Part shown: positions 33,951-41,595 of the stretch, one piece after another
How the letters are laid out: every line of letters starts with the position of its first letter
How positions within the stretch are numbered: the first letter of the stretch is position 1
Assembly (NCBI GenBank): GCA_002240395.1
Contig: CP016836.1
Location: 682,001-746,000, forward strand
Length of the DNA stretch: 64,000 nt
Direction: 5' to 3'
From: Xanthomonas citri pv. mangiferaeindicae
Lineage (GTDB): Bacteria > Pseudomonadota > Gammaproteobacteria > Xanthomonadales > Xanthomonadaceae
Program-made: the position numbers and the translations under genes
The notes under the pieces: generated by a model
Database searches by the model: none
What the model saw: the letters and a program-made list of their open reading frames with translations, nothing else
What the model was told of the DNA's origin: nothing

Positions 33951-35063
33951 TCAGCGTCGCACCGGCCGGTAGACGATGAAGATCACCAGGTCCTCGTCGC
34001 CGACCTGGTCGAGCGCGTGGCGGTCGCCGTCACGGGTCAGGATCGCATCGCCCGGGCCGACCTCGCGCACCGTGTCGCCGAGCAGCAATCGCCCCCGCCC
34101 GGACAGCACGTAGTAGATCTCGTCCTTGTCGTTGACATGGTCGCCGATGGTCGCGCCCGGATGCAGGGCGCGCTTGCGAAACACGAGGTCCAGGCCGGTG
34201 GCATCACTGAAGAACGGATAGGCCGTGGTCGTGCCGGCACCTTCGTGCGGCCCGGGCTGTTCGATCGCGATGTCGCGCTCCTGCACGACGACCGACGGCG
34301 ACACCGAAGCGGACGGCAGTGCCGGCAATGCGTTGCAGTCGGCCGCGGTGACGTGCTTGACCGGCGCGTCGGCATCGAGGCCGCGCCAGCCCGCTGCGAC
34401 CAGACAGGCGACCGCATCGGCACCGGCCTCGCTGAAATGGGTGCCGTCGGCCTTGCCCTGCGCCGGCACGTGCATGAAGTAGGGCTTGGCGCCGTCTTCG
34501 CCATGCGCACGGATCCAGTCGCTGGACGCGGCATTGAGATCGATCAGCGCCACGTTCTCGCGGGTCGCCAGAGCCTGCATCGCCAGCGTGTAGCGGCCAT
34601 GCGTGTCGATCAGCGAACGGAAGTCGTAGAGCAACCGCGCGACCGGGGTGATCAGGATGGGCGTGGCGCCCTGCTCGCGCGCCACGTCGATATAGCGCTG
34701 GAGCAAGCGCGGGTAGTCGGTCGCCGGATCGGTGTAGCGCGTCGGGTCCTCGCGCTTGGCATCGTTGTGGCCGAACTGGATCAGCAACACATCGCCCGCG
34801 CCGATCTCGCTGGCGATCGCATCCAACCGGCCTTCGTCGATGAAGCTGCGGGTGCTACGCCCGCCCATCGCGTGATTGCGCACCTCCCAGCCGCCGGTGG
34901 TCCAGCGCGGCAGCGCCTGCCCCCAGCCGGCCTGCGGCCGCCGCTCCGGGCCGTAGCTCGCCGCGGTCGAATCGCCGGCGATGAAGATGCGATGCGGGGC
35001 GGGCGAAGCGGCGAACGCGGTACCGACGACTCCCAGGCACAGCAGCGACAGCAGACGTTTCAT
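33951..35063 (-). CDS. SGNH/GDSL acetylesterase (rhamnogalacturonan acetylesterase-like) fused to a cupin
   Basis: This 370-residue exported protein has a signal peptide to about residue 19. Residues 20-230 form an SGNH hydrolase of the rhamnogalacturonan-acetylesterase type: block I 'FIAGDSTAASYG' (nucleophile Ser), 'GGRSTRSF', 'QFGHNDAKRED' (block III) and 'DGTHFSEAGA' (Asp/His of the triad). Residues 255-370 form a cupin ('HPGATIGDHVNDKDEIYYVLSGRGRLLLG') with plausible metal ligands. The two domains are in one unbroken frame. It is the last gene of the kduI-kduD-rpiB-like run, 84 bases after the isomerase. It probably removes acetyl groups from pectic oligosaccharides in the periplasm; the cupin's role is unknown. 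Confidence 0.85.
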   Translation of the reverse strand: MKRLLSLLCLGVVGTAFAASPAPHRIFIAGDSTAASYGPERRPQAGWGQALPRWTTGGWEVRNHAMGGRSTRSFIDEGRLDAIASEIGAGDVLLIQFGHNDAKREDPTRYTDPATDYPRLLQRYIDVAREQGATPILITPVARLLYDFRSLIDTHGRYTLAMQALATRENVALIDLNAASSDWIRAHGEDGAKPYFMHVPAQGKADGTHFSEAGADAVACLVAAGWRGLDADAPVKHVTAADCNALPALPSASVSPSVVVQERDIAIEQPGPHEGAGTTTAYPFFSDATGLDLVFRKRALHPGATIGDHVNDKDEIYYVLSGRGRLLLGDTVREVGPGDAILTRDGDRHALDQVGDEDLVIFIVYRPVRR

Positions 35064-35098
35064 CGTGGCGATGCTCCGCGTGGCATTCCGGATCGACC

Positions 35099-35130
35099 CG
35101 CAGGCCGCCGCACATGGGCGGCGGCCTGCG
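35099..35130 (-). terminator. Intercistronic hairpin between the isomerase and esterase genes
   Basis: A perfect 13-bp GC-rich stem (35099-35111 with 35118-35130) surrounds a 6-base loop. No T tract follows on the coding strand, so it is more likely an mRNA-stabilising or attenuating hairpin than a full terminator. Confidence 0.55.
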
Positions 35131-35147
35131 TCGTACAGCGACGGGGC

Positions 35148-35786
35148 TTACTGGCCCAGCACGCCCTTAACGTAGGCGACGATGGTCGCGTCCTGCGCGT
35201 TGTCGAAGAACGCCTTCTGGAAGCGCGCGCCGCCCACGGCCTGCTTGACCAGGTCCTGGTCGATCGCCTTCAGGCCCTCGACGAAGTCCTTCGACGCGCC
35301 CTGCTTGACCTGCGCCAGGATGCCGGCGTTGGTCATCTGCGATTCCTTGCGCTCGGCCGGGTAGCCCTGGCCGCGCTCGCCGGCGAAGGCCTTCTCGAAG
35401 ATGTAGCGGATGTTGATCTCCGCGCCCCAGCCGTAGCCCTTGGCGAACGGCAGCGCCAGCGCGTTGCCGTTGTTGACCTGCGCGAACAGGAAGGCGTCGG
35501 TCGGCTCGATGCAGTAGCCGCAGTAGACGCCCGGCCAGGCATTGAGCGACATCATCGCGCCCTGACCGGTGCCGCAGCCGGCGACGACGAAATCGACCGC
35601 CTTGGCGTTGAGCAGCAGCGCGGCGCAGATGCCCAAGTGAATGTAGGTCAGGCGGTGGTCGTTGTCGCCGTCCATGCCGACGTTGAAGACGGTGTGGCCT
35701 TGCTCGCCGGCCACCGTCGTCAGTTGTTCCAGCACAACCGGGTTCTTCGCGGCCTGGCTGAATTCCTGCATCAATGCGATCTTCAT
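35148..35786 (-). CDS. RpiB/LacA/LacB family sugar-phosphate isomerase-like protein (DhuI-like)
   Basis: This 212-residue protein shows the RpiB/LacAB core: 'MKIALMQEFSQAAKN', 'VFNVGMDG', and the loop 'VVAGCGTGQGAMMSLNAWPGVYCGYC' with the conserved active-site Cys-Gly-Thr-Gly. It is about 60 residues longer than RpiB, with an added helical C-terminus. Members next to kduD are known in uronate clusters, and a related isomerase (DhuI) converts 4-deoxy-5-hexosulose-uronate, the same step as KduI. Here it lies between kduD and the esterase in an operon that also has kduI. The isomerase assignment is good; the exact substrate is inference. Confidence 0.82.
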   Translation of the reverse strand: MKIALMQEFSQAAKNPVVLEQLTTVAGEQGHTVFNVGMDGDNDHRLTYIHLGICAALLLNAKAVDFVVAGCGTGQGAMMSLNAWPGVYCGYCIEPTDAFLFAQVNNGNALALPFAKGYGWGAEINIRYIFEKAFAGERGQGYPAERKESQMTNAGILAQVKQGASKDFVEGLKAIDQDLVKQAVGGARFQKAFFDNAQDATIVAYVKGVLGQ

Positions 35787-35817
35787 TGCGTGTCTCTCTT
35801 GCGTGTTCGAAGGGGAA

Positions 35818-35844
35818 CGCGGGCCGCCCGGGCGGCGACCCGCG
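35818..35844 (-). terminator. Intercistronic hairpin between kduD and the isomerase gene
   Basis: A CGCGGG/CCCGCG stem with an inner perfect palindrome CCGCCCGGGCGG (35824-35835) lies in the 76-base gap. It probably tunes message stability between the two genes; no T tract is seen. Confidence 0.45.
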
Positions 35845-35862
35845 AAAAGAAAGCGAAGCGGA

Positions 35863-36618
35863 TCAGCGCGCCAGCCAGCCGCCGTCGACCGGGATCACCG
35901 CGCCGTTGACGTAGTCCGAGGCGCGGCTGGCCAGGAACACCGCGGCCCCGCCCAGGTCCGAGGGCTCGCCCCAGCGTCCGGCGGGAATGCGCTCAAGAAT
36001 GGCCTGGTTGCGGGCCTGGTCGGCGCGCAGCTGCGCGGTGTTGTCGGTCGCCATGTAGCCGGGCGCGATGGCGTTGATGTTGATGTGCTTGCCGGCCCAC
36101 TCGTTGGCCAACAGGCGCGTGATGCCGGCGATGCCGGACTTGCTGGCGGTGTAGGACGGCACCCGGATGCCGCCTTGGAACGACAGCATCGAAGCGATGT
36201 TGATGATCTTGCCACCGCCATTGGCGATGAAGTGGCGGCCGACGGCCTGCGACAGGAAGAACGCGGACTTGATATTGACGTTCATCACGTCGTCCCAGTC
36301 TTGCTCGCTGAAATCGACCGCATCGGCGCGGCGGATGAGCCCGGCGTTGTTGACCAGCACATCGAGGCGGCCCAGGCCGTCGAGCGTTTCGCGCACGATG
36401 CGATCGATCGGCTCGATGCTGATCAGGTTCGCCTCGATGGCGACGAAGCGCCGGCCCAGCGCCTCGACTTTGGCCTGCGTCTCGCTCGGCGGCTGGATGC
36501 CGGCGGCGGCGATGTCGGCACCGGCCTGCGCGAGCGCCAGTGCGATGCCCTGCCCCAGACCGGTATTGGCGCCGGTGACCAGCGCGACCTTGCCTTCGAG
36601 GCTGAACGGATTCGTCAT
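35863..36618 (-). CDS. kduD: 2-dehydro-3-deoxy-D-gluconate 5-dehydrogenase KduD
   Basis: This 251-residue SDR enzyme interconverts 3-deoxy-D-glycero-2,5-hexodiulosonate and 2-keto-3-deoxygluconate (KDG) with NAD(H), a step of pectin/uronate breakdown. The TGxxxGxG motif is 'VTGANTGLGQGIA', followed by 'NNAG', the catalytic Ser in 'NIASMLSFQGG', YTASK, and the 'GYMATDNTAQLRAD' segment that is diagnostic for KduD. Length fits exactly. It follows kduI by 58 bases in the same direction. Confidence 0.95.
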   Translation of the reverse strand: MTNPFSLEGKVALVTGANTGLGQGIALALAQAGADIAAAGIQPPSETQAKVEALGRRFVAIEANLISIEPIDRIVRETLDGLGRLDVLVNNAGLIRRADAVDFSEQDWDDVMNVNIKSAFFLSQAVGRHFIANGGGKIINIASMLSFQGGIRVPSYTASKSGIAGITRLLANEWAGKHININAIAPGYMATDNTAQLRADQARNQAILERIPAGRWGEPSDLGGAAVFLASRASDYVNGAVIPVDGGWLAR

Positions 36619-36676
36619 GGTGGAACTCTCCTATGGAGCGATGGCGAAAATGCCGCGCGCGGCGCGGCGGGAAACG

Positions 36677-37525
36677 TCACTTGAGCTGGCAGATGTCGAG
36701 CACGTGCATATCGGTGTAGTCGAGGTTCTCGCCGCCCATGGCCCAGATGAAGCAATAGTTCGAGGTCCCGGCGCCCATGTGGATCGACCACGGCGGCGAC
36801 ACCACGGCCTCGCCGTCGGCGACCACGATGTGGCGCTGCGCGTGCGGCTCTCCCATGAAGTGGTAGACGCGGTCGTCGGCGCCCAGATCGAAGTAGAAGT
36901 AGACCTCGCTGCGCCGGTCGTGCAGGTGCGGCGGCATCGTGTTCCAGACGCTGCCCGGCTTGAGGATCGTCAACCCCAGCAGCAACTGCGAGGACGCGCA
37001 TGTGGCCGGCACGATGTACTGGTAGATCGTGCGCTCGTTGCTGGTCGCAAGCGATCCGCGCTCGAGCGGCACCGCCTCGGCGATCGAGATCTTCTTGGTC
37101 TCGAAACGCGCGTGTGCCGGCGTGGACGCCAGATAGAACTTCGCCGGCGCGGCCGCATCGTCGGACGCGAACACCACCTCGGCGCTGCCCATCGGTACGT
37201 ACAGCCCGTCCTTGGGCGCGAGCGCGTATGCGGTGCCGTCGACGGTCACGGTGCCCGGCCCACCGCCGACATTGACCACGCCGAGTTCGCGCCGCTCCAG
37301 GAACGGCCGACCCGCCGCGGAAGCGGGTTCGGTCTGCACGGGCAGCGACAGCGGGCCTGCGACCGGCGACGCCCCGCCGATGACGAAGCGCTCGTAGTGC
37401 GTGTAGCTCAGGCGGATCGCATCGTCGGCGAACAGACCGTCGAGCAGGTACAGATCGCGCAGCGCGTCGTTGTCGATGCCCTGCATCGCACCCGGATGGG
37501 TCGCGTGGTAGGTCTTCTGGTACAT
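36677..37525 (-). CDS. kduI: 5-dehydro-4-deoxy-D-glucuronate isomerase KduI
   Basis: This 282-residue cupin-fold zinc enzyme isomerises 4-deoxy-L-threo-5-hexosulose uronate (from unsaturated uronates) to the KduD substrate. The family start 'MYQKTYHATHPGAMQGIDN' fixes the ATG at 37525, with GGAG six bases upstream. The metal-binding block 'NTMPPHLHDRRSEVYFYFDL' and the conserved 'WSIHMGAGTSNYCFIWAMGGEN' are present. It is first in the kduI-kduD-rpiB-like-esterase run, with an operator-like site at 37574-37588. Confidence 0.95.
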   Translation of the reverse strand: MYQKTYHATHPGAMQGIDNDALRDLYLLDGLFADDAIRLSYTHYERFVIGGASPVAGPLSLPVQTEPASAAGRPFLERRELGVVNVGGGPGTVTVDGTAYALAPKDGLYVPMGSAEVVFASDDAAAPAKFYLASTPAHARFETKKISIAEAVPLERGSLATSNERTIYQYIVPATCASSQLLLGLTILKPGSVWNTMPPHLHDRRSEVYFYFDLGADDRVYHFMGEPHAQRHIVVADGEAVVSPPWSIHMGAGTSNYCFIWAMGGENLDYTDMHVLDICQLK

Positions 37526-37573
37526 GGCGGCTCCGAGCGGCGGAACGTCGGGAACGAGCATTCTAGGTCTTTC

Positions 37574-37588
37574 GGTAACCGGTGTCAT
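37574..37588 (-). promoter_or_regulatory. Candidate LacI-family operator upstream of kduI
   Basis: On the coding strand the site reads ATGACACCGGTTACC. It is centred about 55 bases upstream of the kduI start and shares the ATGACACCG half with four other sites in this region. Confidence 0.6.
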
Positions 37589-37743
37589 ACCGCGGCGCGG
37601 CAAACGGGCCGGTCTGTGTTGCGGCGTGGTCGACGCGGCTGGACGACCTCAGCGTGCAGTGTGCGGCAGGCGCGCGATCGCGCCACGCGCGGTGGGTGGC
37701 CGCGCGCGCGGCGTCGCGGCCCTGGCGGGATCGGCCGGCGCCT

Positions 37744-38790
37744 TCAGTCCGGCGGCTGGCAGGAGTCGCGGACCACCAGATGCGGCCGGACGCTCGCCAA
37801 CGGGCGTGGTGCGCCCTCGGGCTGGAGCAGCATCGCGGCCGAGATCCGGCCGGTGTCGCGGGTGTCGCGGCGGACCGAGGTCAGCGGTGGCCACAGCCGG
37901 GAGGCCAGCGGGCTGTCGTCGTAGCCGACCACCGACAGTTGCCGGGGAATGCTGATGCCTGCGCGCATCGCCACGCGGTAGACGCCGGCGGCCATCTCGT
38001 CGTTGCCGCAGAAGATCGCCGTCGGCCGCTTCTTCGCGCCGAGCAGCTTCTCGGCTGCGGCCACGCCCGATTCGAAGGTATAGCCGGCCTCGACGATCCG
38101 CGATTTGGGCATCGCCACGCCGCGCCGCTCAAGCGCGGACACAAAGCCGGTCGAACGCTCGATCGAGGAGCGGTAGTCGCGGGGCCCTGTGATCATCGCG
38201 ATGTCGCGATGCCCCAGCGACTGCAGGTAGTCGGCGACCTCGGCCGCGCCGTCATGGTCGTGGGTCACGACCATGCGCTCGGGCGTGTCCATCGACACCG
38301 CGGCGATGCGCACGTAGCGGCAGCCGATCTCGGCCAGCATATCGGCCAGCGCCTGGTCCTCGGACACGCGCGGCACCAACATCACCCCGTGCAGCTTCTG
38401 CTGCTGCACGAACCGGCGCACGCCGTCGATGTAGTTCGGACTGCGGCTGTCGCAGGGATGGACGACCAGTTCGTAGCCCGAGTCGCGCAGCGTGTCGAGC
38501 GCGCCGTACTGCATGTTGACGATGAACTGCGCGGTCGGATTGTCGTAGACCATGCCGATCAGGAACGAGCGACGGAACGCCAGACCGCGCGCCAGTGGGT
38601 CGGGCACATAGCCGACCTCGCGCATCAGCGCCTCGACTTTCTCGCGCGTGTCCTGCCGCACCAGCGGCGAGTGGTTGATGATGCGCGAGACGGTCTTCTT
38701 CGAGACCCCCGCCAGGCGGGCGATGTCGTTGATCGTGGCCGCGCGCGGCATCGTACCGCCGCCCCGGATCGTCTTGTTCTCTGTGGGCAT
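37744..38790 (-). CDS. LacI-family transcriptional regulator of uronate/pectin genes
   Basis: This 348-residue repressor has an N-terminal HTH ('TINDIARLAGVSKKTVSRIINHS', hinge ending 'VGYVPDPLARGLA') and a periplasmic-binding-like effector domain ('IGMVYDNPTAQFIVNMQYGAL' to 'VVGYDDSPLASRLWPPLTSVR'). The ATG at 38790 is favoured by a GGGGGA site; an ATG at 38751 lies closer to the HTH. It sits between kduI and GH43. Its likely target is the ATGACACCG-type palindrome seen at 37574, 40539, 45324, 55171 and 58272, with KDG or a related intermediate as plausible inducer (inference). Confidence 0.9.
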   Translation of the reverse strand: MPTENKTIRGGGTMPRAATINDIARLAGVSKKTVSRIINHSPLVRQDTREKVEALMREVGYVPDPLARGLAFRRSFLIGMVYDNPTAQFIVNMQYGALDTLRDSGYELVVHPCDSRSPNYIDGVRRFVQQQKLHGVMLVPRVSEDQALADMLAEIGCRYVRIAAVSMDTPERMVVTHDHDGAAEVADYLQSLGHRDIAMITGPRDYRSSIERSTGFVSALERRGVAMPKSRIVEAGYTFESGVAAAEKLLGAKKRPTAIFCGNDEMAAGVYRVAMRAGISIPRQLSVVGYDDSPLASRLWPPLTSVRRDTRDTGRISAAMLLQPEGAPRPLASVRPHLVVRDSCQPPD

Positions 38791-38874
38791 CCGTGGTCCC
38801 CCAGGGGCCGGTTGTCGTGCGGTTTCCATTCTAGCGACAGTTGTGCGCCCCCGCCCTCCACGCCCCGGCCATGT

Positions 38875-40491
38875 TCAGTCCAGGGCCCGGAAGCGGAAGT
38901 CGCGGAAATGGACCTTGCCCTCCCCGGCGGCATAGAGCGCAGGCTTGAGTGCCAGAAAGCCGCCAGCGACATTGTGGTGATAGCCCGAGACCTCCATCTG
39001 CACCGGGTATTTCTCCCAGGTCCGGCCATCGGCGCTGGTATGGATGGTGACGATGTGGCGGTCGTTGGTCACCCGCAGCCACAACCGGCCGCCCTGGCCC
39101 GCCGGCAGCCCGCCGCTGGGACGCTCCAGCCCGTAGCGATGCATGACCATGCGCTCGCCGTTGCTGCCCACTCCCACATACAGTCGGTCGCTGTAGAACA
39201 GCAGCGCGCCGCCGATCGCGCCGGGCTCGATCTCCATCTCGACCTCGAATTGGTAGGCCTTGTCGCCGGCGATCAGCGTCAGCGGCGACGCATCGCGTGG
39301 GGTGCGGCCCTTGCCCTGCACGGTCAGCGTGCCGTCGCCGAAGGCCAGCCGCGCGTACTCGTCGGGCGCCGGATCGAAGAACGCCCACTGGTGGCCCAGG
39401 CGGCCGCTGCTGAAGTCGTCCGACAGCGCCATGCCGTGCGCGCCGACCGCGCTGCCGGCCGGCTTGGCCAAGGGTTGGCCCAGGTCGCCGCCGCGGGCCA
39501 CAAACCAGCCATCGTCGGTCCATTCGATCGGCTCGAGCAGCGCCTGCCGGCCGAGGGTCCAGTACCCGTTCTCGTAGCCGTGGTAGATCATCCACCAGCG
39601 GTCATCGGTGCCCTCGATCACCGTCGCATGGCCGCGCGACCACCACGGCTCGCTGCGATCGACCGTGCGCACGATCGGGTTGTACGGCGAGTTCTCCCAC
39701 GGTCCGTGGATCGAGCGCGCGCGCGCAGTGATCACCATATGCCCGGTCGGCGGGCCGGCGGTGCCGCCGACCGCGGTGGTCATGTAGTACCAGTCGCCGC
39801 GCTTGTGGATCTTCGGGCCTTCCTGCGCGTAGGCCTCGACATCCCAGTCCTGCGGATACTGCCAACCGTCGTAGACGTGCCGCGGCGCACCGACGACCGA
39901 CAGGCCGTCGTCGGCCAGCTGCACGTAGTCGCCGCCGCTCAGGAACAGGTAGCGCTTGCCGTCCTCGCCGACCGCGTGCCCGGGATCGATGTAGCGGCCC
40001 AGGCCGATCTCGACCGGCTCGCTCCACGGCCCGCGGATGTCGTCGGCCCAGACCACATAGTTGCTGCGTTCCGCGCCCTCGGTGCCGCCCGTGCGGGCGG
40101 GGAAGTAGATGTAATAGCGCCCGTCATGCTTGACGATGTCCGGCGCCCAGATCGAGCCGACATTGCGCGTGATCGCGTGGCCCAGCGGCTGCCAGTTCAC
40201 CAGATCGCGCGAATGCCAGAGCGGCAGGCCGGGATAGGCGTCGAACGAGGACAGCGTGAGGTAGTAGTCCTCGCCATCCTTGAGCACCGACGGATCGGGC
40301 CGGTCGCCCGCGAACACCGGATTGAGAAATGTTCCGTCGCCGAGGTCGGCCTTGCGCTGGTGTTCGATACCGCGCGCCCAGGCCTGGCTGGCGGGTGCAG
40401 CGGACGGAACAGGCGGTGCGGCGGCAGCGGCGACGGCCAGCAGAAGTCCAGCGCAGGCGAAGACCAGCAGCGGGGAACAGCGCGAACGCAT
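38875..40491 (-). CDS. Exported glycoside hydrolase family 43 (arabinofuranosidase/xylosidase-like)
   Basis: This 538-residue protein has a signal peptide (to about residue 25). The five-blade GH43 propeller is visible through its three acidic blocks: base Asp in 'NPVFAGDRPDPSVLKDG', pKa-modulating Asp in 'GSIWAPDIVKHDG' and acid Glu in 'QEGPKIHKRGDWYYM'. A C-terminal beta-sandwich (about 350-538) resembles the accessory domain of GH43 beta-xylosidases. The ATG at 40491 sits six bases after AAGGAG, which rules out the ATG directly abutting that site. Activity could be alpha-L-arabinofuranosidase, beta-xylosidase or exo-galactanase; the neighbourhood favours trimming of pectic side chains. Confidence 0.9.
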   Translation of the reverse strand: MRSRCSPLLVFACAGLLLAVAAAAAPPVPSAAPASQAWARGIEHQRKADLGDGTFLNPVFAGDRPDPSVLKDGEDYYLTLSSFDAYPGLPLWHSRDLVNWQPLGHAITRNVGSIWAPDIVKHDGRYYIYFPARTGGTEGAERSNYVVWADDIRGPWSEPVEIGLGRYIDPGHAVGEDGKRYLFLSGGDYVQLADDGLSVVGAPRHVYDGWQYPQDWDVEAYAQEGPKIHKRGDWYYMTTAVGGTAGPPTGHMVITARARSIHGPWENSPYNPIVRTVDRSEPWWSRGHATVIEGTDDRWWMIYHGYENGYWTLGRQALLEPIEWTDDGWFVARGGDLGQPLAKPAGSAVGAHGMALSDDFSSGRLGHQWAFFDPAPDEYARLAFGDGTLTVQGKGRTPRDASPLTLIAGDKAYQFEVEMEIEPGAIGGALLFYSDRLYVGVGSNGERMVMHRYGLERPSGGLPAGQGGRLWLRVTNDRHIVTIHTSADGRTWEKYPVQMEVSGYHHNVAGGFLALKPALYAAGEGKVHFRDFRFRALD

Positions 40492-40538
40492 GCGCATCTC
40501 CTTGAACAGAAGGGGCGAGGCACCAACGCGCCGACACG

Positions 40539-40555
40539 ATGACACCGATGGTCAT
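40539..40555 (-). promoter_or_regulatory. Candidate LacI-family operator upstream of GH43
   Basis: ATGACACCGATGGTCAT is an ATGAC-N7-GTCAT inverted repeat centred about 55 bases upstream of the GH43 start, in the region divergent to the methylglyoxal-synthase-like gene. Confidence 0.65.
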
Positions 40556-40655
40556 CCGACCGTAGCAGAGCAGGCGCGCGCACGCATTCCGCAATGCGGC
40601 ACAGCGCGCAGCGCGTGCTAGCGTGCACACCTCCTGCCACTGCCCCACACCTGCC

Positions 40656-41525
40656 ATGCGACTCGGACTCGCCGCCAATCGACGCCACCATGCCGACCGC
40701 GACGCCGCCCTGTTCCGCTGGCTCCAGGCCAGTGGCGCGGGCATCCGCGAACTGGACATCGCACTGCACGTCGTCGGCCGCACCTTCGATGCGATCGCCC
40801 GTCACGGCGCGCTCGATGGCCATAGCCGCATGCAGCGTTATCCCTACGGCCGCGAGGGCGGTCTGATGAAGCTGGTCGCCGAAGTCGTCGGGCTGGGCGA
40901 CGGCCGCACGCTCGACGGTGTGGTCTACCTGATCGACCCGGTGGACCCCTCGTCGATCTTCCCCGAGGCGGTCGCGCTCAAGCGCCAGTGCGTGATCCAG
41001 GGCAAGCCCTTCCTGTCGACGGTGGCCTCGGCACGCGACTGGATCGAGTGCGAACGCCTGCACGCCGGCCTGCCGCCCGATCCCGGCGCTGACGACCTGC
41101 ATGCCTTCGAGACCCAGACCGTCGCACTGATTGCCCACGACGCGATGAAGCCGCAGATGCTCGACTTCGCCGACCGCCATTTCGAACTGCTGTCGCGCTT
41201 TCGCACCCGCGTGGCCACCGGCACCACCGGCCAGCGCCTCAACGAACTGGCCTGGCGCCGCGGCTGGCCGGTCGGCGAGGCCTGGGCGCAGCGCTTCAAC
41301 AGCGGCCCGCTCGGCGGCGACGCGCAGATCGCCGACCTGGTGCTCGACCGGCAGTGCCGGCGCGCGATCTTCTTCGAGGACCCGCACGTCGCACGCCAGC
41401 ACGAGGCCGACATCCAGTTGCTCGAACGCGCGGTGACCACCGTTACCGACGACGTCGCCTGCCTGACCTCGCCCCAGGTCGCCGAGCGTTGGGCCCAGGC
41501 CGCCGAAAAACGCGCCCCCCGTTAA
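40656..41525 (+). CDS. Methylglyoxal synthase-like protein with duplicated domain
   Basis: This 289-residue protein contains two copies of the MGS-like fold. The C-terminal copy (about 158-285) keeps the catalytic features of methylglyoxal synthase: 'ALIAHDAMKPQM', 'ATGTTGQRL' (phosphate loop), 'SGPLGGDAQIADLV' (catalytic Asp) and 'FFEDPHVARQHEADIQLL' (His and Asp). The N-terminal copy (about 1-135) has the same strand order but has lost GTTG, GGD and the His/Asp pair. The active half would convert dihydroxyacetone phosphate to methylglyoxal. E. coli MgsA is one domain of about 150 residues, so the size is unusual. It diverges from GH43, and its stop codon overlaps a repeat element. Confidence 0.82.
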   Translation: MRLGLAANRRHHADRDAALFRWLQASGAGIRELDIALHVVGRTFDAIARHGALDGHSRMQRYPYGREGGLMKLVAEVVGLGDGRTLDGVVYLIDPVDPSSIFPEAVALKRQCVIQGKPFLSTVASARDWIECERLHAGLPPDPGADDLHAFETQTVALIAHDAMKPQMLDFADRHFELLSRFRTRVATGTTGQRLNELAWRRGWPVGEAWAQRFNSGPLGGDAQIADLVLDRQCRRAIFFEDPHVARQHEADIQLLERAVTTVTDDVACLTSPQVAERWAQAAEKRAPR

Positions 41526-41550
41526 ACCGGGGTCAGCGTCGAATTTTTCC
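41524..41550. repeat. Solitary REP-like half element
   Basis: AAACCGGGGTCAGCGTCG followed by an A/T-rich stretch matches the repeat at 9877 with one change (AGCGT for AGAGT). No inverted partner is nearby. Its A-rich end supplies part of the TAA stop codon of the methylglyoxal-synthase-like gene. Confidence 0.6.
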
Positions 41551-41595
41551 CGTCCGCCAACGCCCGTGTGCGATGGCGGACGCCGCGACGCGCCT

